From the NCBI RefSeq assembly GCF_001425865.1, contig NZ_LMDS01000005.1, forward strand, positions 310,001 through 374,000: 64,000 nucleotides of DNA, read 5' to 3'. Below, piece by piece: positions 26,333 to 34,249 of this stretch. The position numbers were made by a program, and so were the translations under genes. Source of the DNA: Rhizobacter sp. Root404 (GTDB taxonomy: Bacteria > Pseudomonadota > Gammaproteobacteria > Burkholderiales > Burkholderiaceae_C). Numbering within the stretch: position 1 is the first letter of the stretch; each line of letters opens with the position of its first letter. The notes beneath the pieces are model-generated. The model saw nothing but the letters and a program-made list of their open reading frames with translations, ran no database searches and was not told the origin of the DNA.

Positions 26333-27550
26333 ATGAACAAGAGCTTGATGCGCGGCACGGCGGCGCTGGTGTTGGCGACCGCCCTGGCGGGTTGCAGCAA
26401 GGAGTCGGCGCCGCCAGCCGCTTCGGCCTCCGGCGCGGCGCCGGCGTCCGGGGCAGCTTCGGGGGCCGGCGCACCGGTCAGCGTCAGCAGCGTGCGCGCC
26501 GTGGCGAAGAACGTCGACGTGATGCTGGAGGCCACCGGCATGATCAGTGCGCTCAACAGCGTCGACATCCGACCGCAGGTGTCCAGTGTGATCACCCAGG
26601 TCAACATCCGCGAGGGCCAGTTCGTCAAGGCCGGGCAGTTGCTGTTCACGCTCGATGCCCGCACCGACGAGGTCAATCTCGCCAAGGCCAAGGCGCAACT
26701 CGCACGCGATCAGGCCGCGCTGGGCGACGCGCAGCGCCAGCTCGCCCGCTCGCGCGAGTTGCTGGCGCAGGGTTTCATCTCGCAAGGCGCGGTGGACACG
26801 AACCAGACGCAGGTCGATACGCAGCAGGCGGTGGTCACCGCCGACAAGGCCGCCATCCAGGCCGCGCTGGTCGGGCTCTCGTACAACCGGATCGTCGCGC
26901 CCGCCGCCGGCCGCGCTGGTGCGATCAACGTCTATGCCGGCAGCACGGTGCAGCCGGCTGGCGCTGCGCTGGTGACGATCACGCAGCTCGACCCGATCGC
27001 CGTCAGCTTCAGCCTGCCGCAGCGCCACCTCAACGACGCGTTGCAGACGCTGCGCAGCGGCGGCGGCAAGGTTGTCGCGGTGCTGCCGGAGGCGCGCGGC
27101 GAGGTCGTCGGCAAGCTGCAGTTCGTCGACAACCTGGTCGACGCGAACTCCGGCACCGTCAAGGTCAAGGCGCAGTTCGACAACGCGAAGGAAGCGCTCT
27201 GGCCGGGCGGCTTTGTCACCGTCCGGTTGGCGGTGCGCACGCTGAAGGACGCGATCGTCGTGCCGCAGGCGGCGGTGATCCAGGGGCCGCGGGGCAGCAT
27301 CGTCTACACGATCGACGCCGACAACAAGGCGGTCTCCAAGCGCGTCGACGTGCTGTATGCGCAGGGGCCGGATGCGGTGGCGAGCGGTGTCGCGGCGGGT
27401 GACCGCGTGGTCGTCGACGGCCGGCAGAACCTGCGGCCGGGCGCACGCGTGGTCGAGCGCGACGCCACCGGCGCGGCCGGCTCGCGCGCTGCGTCGGCGC
27501 CGGGCACCGGGGCCAGCTCCGCCGGGGCCGGTGCGGCGGTGACGCCATGA
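26333..27550 (+). CDS. RND efflux periplasmic adaptor, lipoprotein (AcrA/MdtA-like)
   Basis: Adaptor subunit of a second tripartite pump, 405 residues. The signal peptide ends in a lipobox (LAGC with Cys at about residue 21), so it is lipid-anchored, unlike the adaptor at 2779. A Ser/Ala/Pro-rich linker follows, then NIREGQFVKAGQLLFTLD of the lipoyl domain, a Gln/Ala-rich helical hairpin, and the barrel and membrane-proximal domains. The C-terminal 35 residues are again Ala/Gly/Ser-rich. Its stop overlaps the pump start (ATGA). No local regulator gene is present. Confidence 0.94.
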   Translation: MNKSLMRGTAALVLATALAGCSKESAPPAASASGAAPASGAASGAGAPVSVSSVRAVAKNVDVMLEATGMISALNSVDIRPQVSSVITQVNIREGQFVKAGQLLFTLDARTDEVNLAKAKAQLARDQAALGDAQRQLARSRELLAQGFISQGAVDTNQTQVDTQQAVVTADKAAIQAALVGLSYNRIVAPAAGRAGAINVYAGSTVQPAGAALVTITQLDPIAVSFSLPQRHLNDALQTLRSGGGKVVAVLPEARGEVVGKLQFVDNLVDANSGTVKVKAQFDNAKEALWPGGFVTVRLAVRTLKDAIVVPQAAVIQGPRGSIVYTIDADNKAVSKRVDVLYAQGPDAVASGVAAGDRVVVDGRQNLRPGARVVERDATGAAGSRAASAPGTGASSAGAGAAVTP

Positions 27551-30500
27551 ACCTGTCCGAGCTCTTCATCCGCCGCCCGGTGCTGACGGTGCTGCTGAAC
27601 GCGGCGATCGTCGTCGCGGGCGTCATCGCGTACAGCAGGATCCCGGTGGCGGCGCTGCCGAGCTACAACACGCCGGTCATCAACGTGTTCGCGCAACTGC
27701 CGGGTGCCAGCCCCGAGACGATGGCCACCTCGGTCGCGCTGCCGCTCGAGAAGCAGTTCTCGACCATCCCGGGCCTGGCGATCATCAGCTCCAGCAACAC
27801 GCTGGGCAGCACCGATCTGACGCTCGAATTCGACGAGGGTCGCGACATCGAGGCCGCGGCGGTCGACGTGCAGGCGGCGCTGCTGCGCGCCCAGCGCGCC
27901 CTGCCGCAGGACATGACGGCGCCGCCGTCGTACCGCAAGGTCAATCCGGCCGATGCGCCGGTGCTCTTCATGGCGCTGACCTCGCCGTCGCTCGAGCTGT
28001 CCGAGCTCAACGACTTCGCCGAACACCTGATCTCGCCGACGCTCTCGACGCTCGAGGGCGTGGCGCAGGTCACGATCTTCGGGGCCAAGCGCTTCGCGGT
28101 GCGGGTGCGGGTGCAGCCCCAGGCGCTCGCGGCGCGCAACATCGGCCTGGACGAACTCAGCGCCGCGCTCGGCGCCGCCAACGTCAACACGCCCGTCGGC
28201 ACGCTCGAGGGGCCGCAGCAGACGCTGACGCTGCAGGCGAACCGGCAATTGCGCAATGCGGCGGAGTTCGGCGACCTGATCGTCAGCATCCGCGGCGGCA
28301 ACCCGGTGCGGCTGCGCGACGTGGCCTCGGTCGAGGACAGCTACGAGTCGGTCAAGACATTCGCCAGCTTCAATGGTGAGCGCTCCATTTCGCTCGCGGT
28401 CTACCGCCAGCCCGATGCCAACACCGTGAAGGTGGTGGATGCCGTGAAGCGCGCGCTCCCCAACTTCCAGTCGCAGCTGCCGCAATCGGTGCGCGTCTCG
28501 CTGGTCAACGACCGCTCGGTGTCGGTGCGCGAGGCGCTGCACGACGTGTCGCTCACCATGCTCGGCACCATCGTGCTGGTGGTCCTGGTGATCTTCCTGT
28601 TCCTGCGCCGTTTCATGGCGACGGTGATCCCGACGCTGTCGCTGCCGGTCTCGCTGTTGGGCGGGGTCGCGCTGCTCTGGGCCTTCGGCTACACGCTCGA
28701 CAACATCTCGCTGCTGGGGCTGACGCTCGCGGTCGGGCTGGTCGTCGACGACGCGATCGTGATGCTCGAGAACATCATGCGCCACGTGGAAGAGGGCGTG
28801 CCGCCGTTCCAGGCCGCGCTTCGCGGCTCGCGCGAGGTGGGCTTCACGATCATCTCGATCTCGACCTCGCTGATCGCAGTGTTCATCCCGATCTTCTTCA
28901 TGCCGGGCGTGATCGGCCTGTTGTTCCACGAGTTTGCCGTGGTGGTCACGCTGGCGATCATCGCGTCGGCGTTCGTCTCGCTGACGCTGGTGCCGATGAT
29001 GGCCAGCCGGTTCCTCAGCGACGAGGCGCACAAGAAGCCGCCCGGCTGGCTGGTGCGCCAGTTCGAGCGCGGCTTCGACGCCGTGCTCGGCGCCTACAGC
29101 CGCTCGCTCGACGCCGCGCTGCGGCACCGCTGGCTGGTCGGCGCCGTGGCACTGCTGACCTTCGCGGCGACCGCGTGGCTGTTCGTCACGATCCCGAAGG
29201 GTTTCTTCCCCGAAGAGGACATCGGCCAGATCCGCGTCAGCACCGAGGCGGCCGAGGACACCTCGTTCCCGGCGATGGTGCAGCTGCAGGACCGCGTCGC
29301 GACGATCTTCCGCAACGACCCGAACGTCGCCACCGTCAATTCGTTCAACGGCGGCGGCGGAGCGCAGAACACCGGGCGCCTGTTCCTGAACCTGAAGCCG
29401 CGCGACCAGCGCGCGCCGATGAAGGAGGTGGTCGAAGGCCTGCGCCGCAAGCTGCGTGAGGTGCCGGGCATCACGGTGTTCATGCGACCGATCCAGAACC
29501 TGCAGCTCGGCGGCCGCCAGAGCAAGGCGCAGTACCAGTACATCCTGCAGAGCGTGAAGGCCGACGAGCTCAACACCTGGGCCACCAAGCTGCAGGAGCC
29601 CATGCGTGCCGACCCGATGTTCCGCGACGTGACGAGCGACTCGCAGCTCAAGGGCCTGCAGGCCTCGCTGAAGATCGACCGCGACCTGGCCAACACGCTC
29701 GGCGTCTCCATCAACAGCGTGCGCAACGCGCTGTACAGCGCGTTCGGCGAGCGCCAGGTGTCGACGATCTACACCAGCGCCGACAGCTACCAGGTCATCA
29801 TGGAAGTCGCGCCGGAAGCCAAGCAGGACGAGAGCGCCTTCAATGGCATCTACGTGCGCTCGAGCAACGGCACGCTGGTGCCGATGTCGAGCTTCACGAC
29901 GGTCGAGCGCACCGTCGGACCGACCGCGATCAACCACGTCGGACAGCTGCAGGCGGTGACGGTCTCGTTCAACCTCGCGCCCGGTACGGCGCTCGGCGAC
30001 GCCACGGCCAAGATCGAGAAGTACCGCGAACAGATCCAGCTGCCCTCGTCGATCATCACCAGCTACGGCGGCGACGCCGCGGTGTTCAAGAGCTCGCAGG
30101 GCAGCCAGGCGATCCTGATCATCGGCGCGCTGCTGGTGATCTACGTCCTGCTCGGGGTGCTGTACGAGAGTTACATCCACCCACTGACGATCCTGGCCGG
30201 CCTGCCGTCCGCGGCCGTCGGTGCGCTGCTGATGCTGAAGTTCTTCGGCCAGGACCTGACGCTGATCGCGACCATCGGCATCCTGCTGCTGATCGGCATC
30301 GTGAAGAAGAACGCGATCATGATGATCGACTTCGCGCTCGACGCGCAGCGCACCCGCGGGCTGACCGCGGTCGAGGCGATTCGCGAAGCCTGCGTGCTGC
30401 GCTTCCGGCCGATCATGATGACGACGCTGGCTGCGCTGATGGGCGCGCTGCCGATCGCGCTGGGCATCGGCGCCGGCGCCGAGCTGCGTCAGCCGCTGGG

Positions 30501-30657
30501 CCTGGCGGTCGTCGGCGGGCTGGTGTTCTCGCAGGCGATCACGCTGTACATCACGCCGGTGGTCTACCTCGCGCTCGACCGCTTCAGCGGCAAGGGGCCG
30601 ATCACGACCGCGGAGGGCGAAGAGGGCGCGCCGGCACCGGTCGAGAAACCGGCCTGA
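27547..30657 (+). CDS. RND efflux pump inner-membrane transporter (MdtB/MdtC-like)
   Basis: Complete 1,036-residue RND permease. TM1 is at the N-terminus (LFIRRPVLTVLLNAAIVV), and the two large periplasmic loops follow. The proton-relay aspartates are in GLVVDDAIVMLENIMRH, and the second half has the repeat motif LIGIVKKNAIMMIDFAL. It is of the class that often forms MdtBC-type or homotrimeric pumps; only one pump gene is present here. It starts at ATG 27547, overlapping the adaptor stop. An outer-membrane channel gene is not in the window. The short C-terminus ends in an acidic/proline tail. Confidence 0.96.
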   Translation: MNLSELFIRRPVLTVLLNAAIVVAGVIAYSRIPVAALPSYNTPVINVFAQLPGASPETMATSVALPLEKQFSTIPGLAIISSSNTLGSTDLTLEFDEGRDIEAAAVDVQAALLRAQRALPQDMTAPPSYRKVNPADAPVLFMALTSPSLELSELNDFAEHLISPTLSTLEGVAQVTIFGAKRFAVRVRVQPQALAARNIGLDELSAALGAANVNTPVGTLEGPQQTLTLQANRQLRNAAEFGDLIVSIRGGNPVRLRDVASVEDSYESVKTFASFNGERSISLAVYRQPDANTVKVVDAVKRALPNFQSQLPQSVRVSLVNDRSVSVREALHDVSLTMLGTIVLVVLVIFLFLRRFMATVIPTLSLPVSLLGGVALLWAFGYTLDNISLLGLTLAVGLVVDDAIVMLENIMRHVEEGVPPFQAALRGSREVGFTIISISTSLIAVFIPIFFMPGVIGLLFHEFAVVVTLAIIASAFVSLTLVPMMASRFLSDEAHKKPPGWLVRQFERGFDAVLGAYSRSLDAALRHRWLVGAVALLTFAATAWLFVTIPKGFFPEEDIGQIRVSTEAAEDTSFPAMVQLQDRVATIFRNDPNVATVNSFNGGGGAQNTGRLFLNLKPRDQRAPMKEVVEGLRRKLREVPGITVFMRPIQNLQLGGRQSKAQYQYILQSVKADELNTWATKLQEPMRADPMFRDVTSDSQLKGLQASLKIDRDLANTLGVSINSVRNALYSAFGERQVSTIYTSADSYQVIMEVAPEAKQDESAFNGIYVRSSNGTLVPMSSFTTVERTVGPTAINHVGQLQAVTVSFNLAPGTALGDATAKIEKYREQIQLPSSIITSYGGDAAVFKSSQGSQAILIIGALLVIYVLLGVLYESYIHPLTILAGLPSAAVGALLMLKFFGQDLTLIATIGILLLIGIVKKNAIMMIDFALDAQRTRGLTAVEAIREACVLRFRPIMMTTLAALMGALPIALGIGAGAELRQPLGLAVVGGLVFSQAITLYITPVVYLALDRFSGKGPITTAEGEEGAPAPVEKPA

Positions 30658-30669
30658 CGATCGACGCCC

Positions 30670-31191
30670 TCAGTGCAGCGACGTGCCGCTGGGCGCGGTG
30701 TTCATTACCGTGAACACCGGCTGGCCGACGCTGCGGGCTTCGATCTCTTCCTCGGTCGCGGCGCGCACATCGCGCACCGTGAGGTCCAGGCGCAGCGCGA
30801 TGCCGGCGAGCGGGTGGTTGCCGTCGAGCACCACGTGGCCGGGGTAGACCTCGGTCACGGTGTAGACCGCGTCGGCCGGCATGTCCGGCGTCTGGGCACC
30901 CGGCGGCAGCCCGTCGAACTGCATGCCGACCTCGATCGCGTCGGGGAAGATCGAGCGGTCCTCGAAGCAGACGAGGGCCGAGTCGTAGTCGCCGAACGCG
31001 TGCTCGGGCTCGAGATGAAGCTGGGTCGTGAAGCCGGCCTCCTGGTCCTGGAGCGCTTCCTCCACTTTCGCGAGCAGGTCGTCGCCGCCGTAGAAGAATT
31101 CGACGGGATCAGGCAGTTCGTCGATGAGTTGGCCTGTGGTGTCTTGCAGCTTCCAGGTGAGGCTGACGACACACGGTGTGGTGATGAGCAT
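30670..31191 (-). CDS. slyD: FKBP-type peptidyl-prolyl isomerase, SlyD-like
   Basis: Cytoplasmic folding helper, 173 residues. It has the FKBP fold with the IF (insert-in-flap) chaperone domain: FYGGDDLLAKVEEAL, EPEHAFGDYD, and VVLDGNHPLAGIALRLDL followed by RAATEEEIEAR, all close to SlyD. The His/Cys-rich metal-binding tail of E. coli SlyD is absent, so nickel delivery is not expected. It starts at ATG 31191. It is divergent from the oxygenase gene with only 24 bp between starts, so promoters must overlap coding sequence. Confidence 0.92.
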   Translation of the reverse strand: MLITTPCVVSLTWKLQDTTGQLIDELPDPVEFFYGGDDLLAKVEEALQDQEAGFTTQLHLEPEHAFGDYDSALVCFEDRSIFPDAIEVGMQFDGLPPGAQTPDMPADAVYTVTEVYPGHVVLDGNHPLAGIALRLDLTVRDVRAATEEEIEARSVGQPVFTVMNTAPSGTSLH

Positions 31192-31215
31192 CGCAAGATG
31201 ATCGCACAATCGACC

Positions 31216-32355
31216 ATGGACATTTCTCTCGCAACGCCGCTGTTGGGCGGGCTTTCGCCGCAGGTTTTCATGCGGCGGCACTGGCAGAAGAAGCCGTTGC
31301 TGGTGCGCCAGGCGGTGCCCGGCGGCATCACGTTGATCGAACGCGCGCAGCTGTTCGAATTGGCCTCGCGCGACGAGGTCGAATCCCGACTCGTCGTGCA
31401 CAAGGGCGCGAGCTGGTCGCTGCGACAGGGCCCGCTGAAGCGCAGCGCGCTGCCGCCGCTGAAGCAGCGCGAATGGACGCTGCTGGTGCAGGGTCTCGAC
31501 CTGCACGTGCCCGCCGCCCGCGCGCTGCTGGACCGCTTCCGCTTCGTGCCCGATGCGCGGCTCGACGACCTGATGATCTCGTACGCGAGCGATGGCGGCG
31601 GCGTCGGTCCGCATGTCGATTCGTACGACGTGTTCCTGCTGCAGGGGCATGGCCGACGGCGCTGGCGGATCGGCCGCGTGGCCTCGCCGGCGCTCGTGCC
31701 CGACGTGCCGCTGAAGATCCTCGCGGCCTTCGAGCCCGAGCAGGAGTGGCTGCTCGAGCCGGGCGACATGCTGTACCTGCCGCCCGGCTGGGCGCACGAC
31801 GGTGTCGCGCAGGGCGAGTGCACGACCTGTTCGATCGGCTTTCGGGCCGCCGGCCGCGACGAGCTCGCGCGCGACGTGCTGCAGCGTGCGATCGATGCAG
31901 CCGACCACGACCTCGCCGGCCCGCTCTACCGCGACCCGGCGCAGCCCGCCACCGAAACGCCTGCGCTCGTGCCGTCCGCGCTGCACGCGTTCGCCGCCGA
32001 CGCGGTGCGGCGCCTGCTGGACGACCCGAGCGCGCTGGCCTGCGCATTGGGTGAAGTGCTGAGCGAGCCCAAGCGCGGCGTCTGGTTCGACACCAGCGCG
32101 ACCGGCGACGACGGTGACGCGGCAAAATGGCGGGGCATCGTGCTCGACCAGCGCACCCGGATGCTGTACGACGGCCGCCACGTGTTCATCAACGGCGAAT
32201 CCTTCCGTGCGGCCGGACGCGATGCGCGGCTGATGCGCCGGCTCGCCGACGCGCGCCGGCTGAGCGCCCGCGAACTGGCAGATCTCGGGCTCGACGCGCA
32301 GGCGCTGGTGGAGGAGTGGCGAGCGGCTGGCTGGTTGCGGGCCGCCAACAACTGA
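31216..32355 (+). CDS. Ribosomal oxygenase RoxA/YcfD-like (JmjC, Fe(II)/2-oxoglutarate)
   Basis: Probably hydroxylates an arginine of ribosomal protein L16, as E. coli YcfD does. The 379-residue protein shares FMRRHWQKKPLLVRQ, DDLMISYASDGGGVGPH and YDVFLLQGHGRRRWRIG with that family. The iron ligands are H133, D135 and H194 (in LPPGWAHDGV). The C-terminal winged-helix region is present. ATG 31216 is chosen by family alignment; an alternative ATG at 31198 adds six residues. It is followed after 13 bp by an unknown gene, likely in the same operon. Confidence 0.9.
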   Translation: MDISLATPLLGGLSPQVFMRRHWQKKPLLVRQAVPGGITLIERAQLFELASRDEVESRLVVHKGASWSLRQGPLKRSALPPLKQREWTLLVQGLDLHVPAARALLDRFRFVPDARLDDLMISYASDGGGVGPHVDSYDVFLLQGHGRRRWRIGRVASPALVPDVPLKILAAFEPEQEWLLEPGDMLYLPPGWAHDGVAQGECTTCSIGFRAAGRDELARDVLQRAIDAADHDLAGPLYRDPAQPATETPALVPSALHAFAADAVRRLLDDPSALACALGEVLSEPKRGVWFDTSATGDDGDAAKWRGIVLDQRTRMLYDGRHVFINGESFRAAGRDARLMRRLADARRLSARELADLGLDAQALVEEWRAAGWLRAANN

Positions 32356-32368
32356 CCCAGGAGACGAC

Positions 32369-32863
32369 ATGAGCATCGAACCCGGCGGCAACGGCCTGAT
32401 CACCTCCCGCAGCGAGTTCCACGACGCGTTGCGCGCCGCGCTGGCCGACGCCGCGAACCACGGCACGCGCGAGCTCTGGCTGTGCGACAACGATTACGCC
32501 GACTGGCCGCTGGGCGAGCGTGCCGTGGTCGAGTCGTTCGCCCAGTGGGCCGCGAGCAGTCGCCGGCTGACCGTGGTCGCGCGCCACTTCGACGACGTCG
32601 CGCGGCGCCATCCGCGCTGGGTCGAGTGGCGGCGGACCTGGTCACACATCGTGACCTGTCGCACCAACAATGAATTGCCCACCGGCGAGTTTCCGACCGT
32701 GCTGCTGGCATCCGGCACCGTCAGCGTGCGCCTCTCGGACACCGTGCACCACCGTGGGCGTCTGGCGCACGACAAGGGTGAAGAACTGCGGTGCAAGGAA
32801 ATGATTGACGCAGTTTTGCAACGTTCGGAAGAGGCCTTTCCAGCCAGCGTTACCGGCCTCTAG
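32369..32863 (+). CDS. Conserved hypothetical protein
   Basis: I do not recognise a named family. The 164-residue soluble protein has no signal peptide or membrane helix. It contains a strand-helix alternation and the segments ELWLCDNDYADWPLGE, VVARHFDDVARRHPRWVEWR and GRLAHDKGEELRCKEM. Trp, His and Arg are frequent. It lies 13 bp behind the RoxA-like gene and is probably co-transcribed, so a link to ribosome modification or stress is possible but untested. The stop codon sits inside an inverted repeat (32858-32878). Confidence 0.75.
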   Translation: MSIEPGGNGLITSRSEFHDALRAALADAANHGTRELWLCDNDYADWPLGERAVVESFAQWAASSRRLTVVARHFDDVARRHPRWVEWRRTWSHIVTCRTNNELPTGEFPTVLLASGTVSVRLSDTVHHRGRLAHDKGEELRCKEMIDAVLQRSEEAFPASVTGL

Positions 32864-32878
32864 GGAATGACCCTAGAG
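32858..32878. promoter_or_regulatory. Perfect inverted repeat at the end of the unknown gene
   Basis: CTCTAGGG-AATGA-CCCTAGAG is a perfect 8-bp inverted repeat. It spans the TAG stop of the upstream gene and lies 5 bp before the TATAAT of the next promoter. That places it over the -35 region, so it may be an operator rather than a terminator: there is no T-run. Confidence 0.5.
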
Positions 32879-32883
32879 CTGGC

Positions 32884-32889
32884 TATAAT
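32884..32889 (+). promoter_or_regulatory. -10 element of the repeat-lipoprotein gene
   Basis: A perfect TATAAT lies 121 bp upstream of the lipoprotein ATG. No clear -35 is found at 16-18 bp. The predicted leader of about 115 nt is long for this window and contains possible hairpins. Confidence 0.6.
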
Positions 32890-33010
32890 CAGAGGCTAGG
32901 CACTGGAAAGCGCGAGCGTTTCTCTGCCTGCGAACGCTGGGGCTCTGCGCTGTTAGGGTTCCCACAATGATCGGTAATTGTTCGACCCCCTAATGATTCA
33001 GAGGACACCT

Positions 33011-33367
33011 ATGACCAAGTCGCTTTTGCTCGCCTCCCTCGTTGCCGCCGTTGCACTGACCGCCTGCGGCAAGAAGGAAGAAATGCCCGCCGCTAGCGCT
33101 GCCTCGGCTGCTGCTGCTCCGGCTGTTGCTGAAGCCGCTTCGGCTGCCGCCAGCGCCGTCAGCACCGCCGCTTCGGCTGCTGCCACGGAAGCCATGGCCG
33201 GCGCGAGCTCGGCGATGGGTGCGGCTTCGGCTGGCGCTGCTGCGACCGCCGACGCGATGAAGGACGCCGCCGGCAAGGCTGCCGACGCTGCCAAGGACGC
33301 TGCCGGCAAGGCTGCCGACGCTGCCAAGGACGCTGCTGGCAAGGCTGCCGACGCTGTCAAGAAGTAA
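33011..33367 (+). CDS. Small Ala-rich repeat lipoprotein
   Basis: 118-residue predicted lipoprotein. The signal peptide MTKSLLLASLVAAVALTAC gives a lipobox with Cys19. The mature protein is over half Ala, and its C-terminus has three 11-residue repeats of the form KDAAGKAADAA, an amphipathic pattern like LEA/apolipoprotein-type helices. It should form a long envelope-anchored helix. The function is unknown; similar proteins are common in Burkholderiales and some are stress-induced. It has its own promoter and a strong terminator, so it is a monocistronic gene. GAGGA lies 7 bases before the ATG. Confidence 0.85.
   Translation: MTKSLLLASLVAAVALTACGKKEEMPAASAASAAAAPAVAEAASAAASAVSTAASAAATEAMAGASSAMGAASAGAAATADAMKDAAGKAADAAKDAAGKAADAAKDAAGKAADAVKK
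33260..33358 (+). repeat. Three tandem 33-bp coding repeats
   Basis: Units at 33260-33292, 33293-33325 and 33326-33358 differ by only a few third-position or single changes. Each encodes K-D-A-A-G-K-A-A-D-A-A/V. Length variation by slippage or recombination is likely. Confidence 0.9.
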
Positions 33368-33405
33368 ATCAGATCGGCCGATCCCTCGGATCAACCGGTT
33401 CTGCG

Positions 33406-33429
33406 AAAGCCGCCTTCGGGCGGCTTTTT
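33406..33429 (+). terminator. Rho-independent terminator after the lipoprotein gene
   Basis: AAAGCCGCC pairs perfectly with GGCGGCTTT around a TTCG tetraloop, and the run continues to TTTTT. It starts 39 bp after the lipoprotein stop and may also serve the convergent MBL gene in reverse, though the opposite T-run is short. Confidence 0.92.
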
Positions 33430-33451
33430 CATGGGCGCGGGGACGGGGCGA

Positions 33452-34231
33452 TCAGCGCAGGTCGAGCCAATCGAAACCGCGCAGCGGGTCCGCCACGACG
33501 ATGTCGTCGGCCGCGCCGCCGCAGACAGCCGCCAGGGCCGCACGCGCCAAGGCCGGCGAGTTGTTGCGCTCGCTGAGGTGGGCCGCCACGAGATGCCGCA
33601 AGCCGCCGTGCAGCACGTCGGCGAGGATCTGCGCCGCCGTGTCGTTCGCCAGGTGGCCGAGCCGTCCGCCGATTCGCGCCTTGAGGGATGCCGGGTAGCT
33701 CGAGTTCGCGAGCATCGTGCGGTCGTGGTTGCACTCGAGCAGCAGCGCGTCGCACCCACGCAGGTTGTCGATCATGTGCGGCGTGCTTGCGCCGGCGTCG
33801 GTCAGCACGCCCAGGTGTCGTGCGCCGTCCGACACGCGCAGCTGCAGCGGCTCCAGGGCATCGTGCACGACGGTATACGGCATCAGCTGCAAGTCGCCGA
33901 TCTCGATGACGTGCAGGTCGCGTGCGAATCGCAGCAGGCCGTCCTGCAGCTCCGGCTGGCCGATCGCGCGCCAGGTGCCGCGGCTCATCCACACAGGAAG
34001 GGAATGGCGCCGCGCCAGCGTCAGTGCGCAACCCACATGATCGCCGTGCTCGTGCGTGATGAACACTGCGTCGAGGTCGTCGCAGCCGAGTCCGATCCGC
34101 GCAAGGCGGGCTTCGAGCTCGCGCAGCGAGAACCCGCAGTCGATCAGCACCCGGCTGGTGCTGATGCCGCAGGTCGCCTCGATCAGCGTTGCGTTTCCGG
34201 CGCTGCCGCTGCCGAGGCTGCAAAAACGCAT
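33452..34231 (-). CDS. MBL-fold metallo-hydrolase (YycJ/WalJ-like)
   Basis: Cytoplasmic metallo-beta-lactamase-fold hydrolase, 259 residues. It opens with FCSLGSGSAGNATLIE and has the zinc motif ITHEHGDHVG, a later TDAG and AHLSERNNS. These are features of the YycJ group, whose members act as nucleases or in cell-wall/DNA coordination in other bacteria. The substrate is unknown here. It starts 18 bp after the bamC stop on the same strand, so it is probably in the same transcript. Confidence 0.88.
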   Translation of the reverse strand: MRFCSLGSGSAGNATLIEATCGISTSRVLIDCGFSLRELEARLARIGLGCDDLDAVFITHEHGDHVGCALTLARRHSLPVWMSRGTWRAIGQPELQDGLLRFARDLHVIEIGDLQLMPYTVVHDALEPLQLRVSDGARHLGVLTDAGASTPHMIDNLRGCDALLLECNHDRTMLANSSYPASLKARIGGRLGHLANDTAAQILADVLHGGLRHLVAAHLSERNNSPALARAALAAVCGGAADDIVVADPLRGFDWLDLR

Positions 34232-34249
34232 CGGTCCGGCAGCGTCTCT

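Noticed and set aside
27304..30180. Antisense frame of about 960 codons across the second RND pump
   Set aside because: Low-complexity Arg/Asp/His translation opposite a complete RND gene; no start or ribosome site; shadow of codon bias.
33260..33358. Short tandem repeats considered as a CRISPR array
   Set aside because: The units are contiguous with no spacers and encode protein repeats in frame.
33368..33405. Second inverted repeat (GATCGGCCGATC) considered as another terminator
   Set aside because: It has no following T-run and lies just before the clear terminator; left unassigned.
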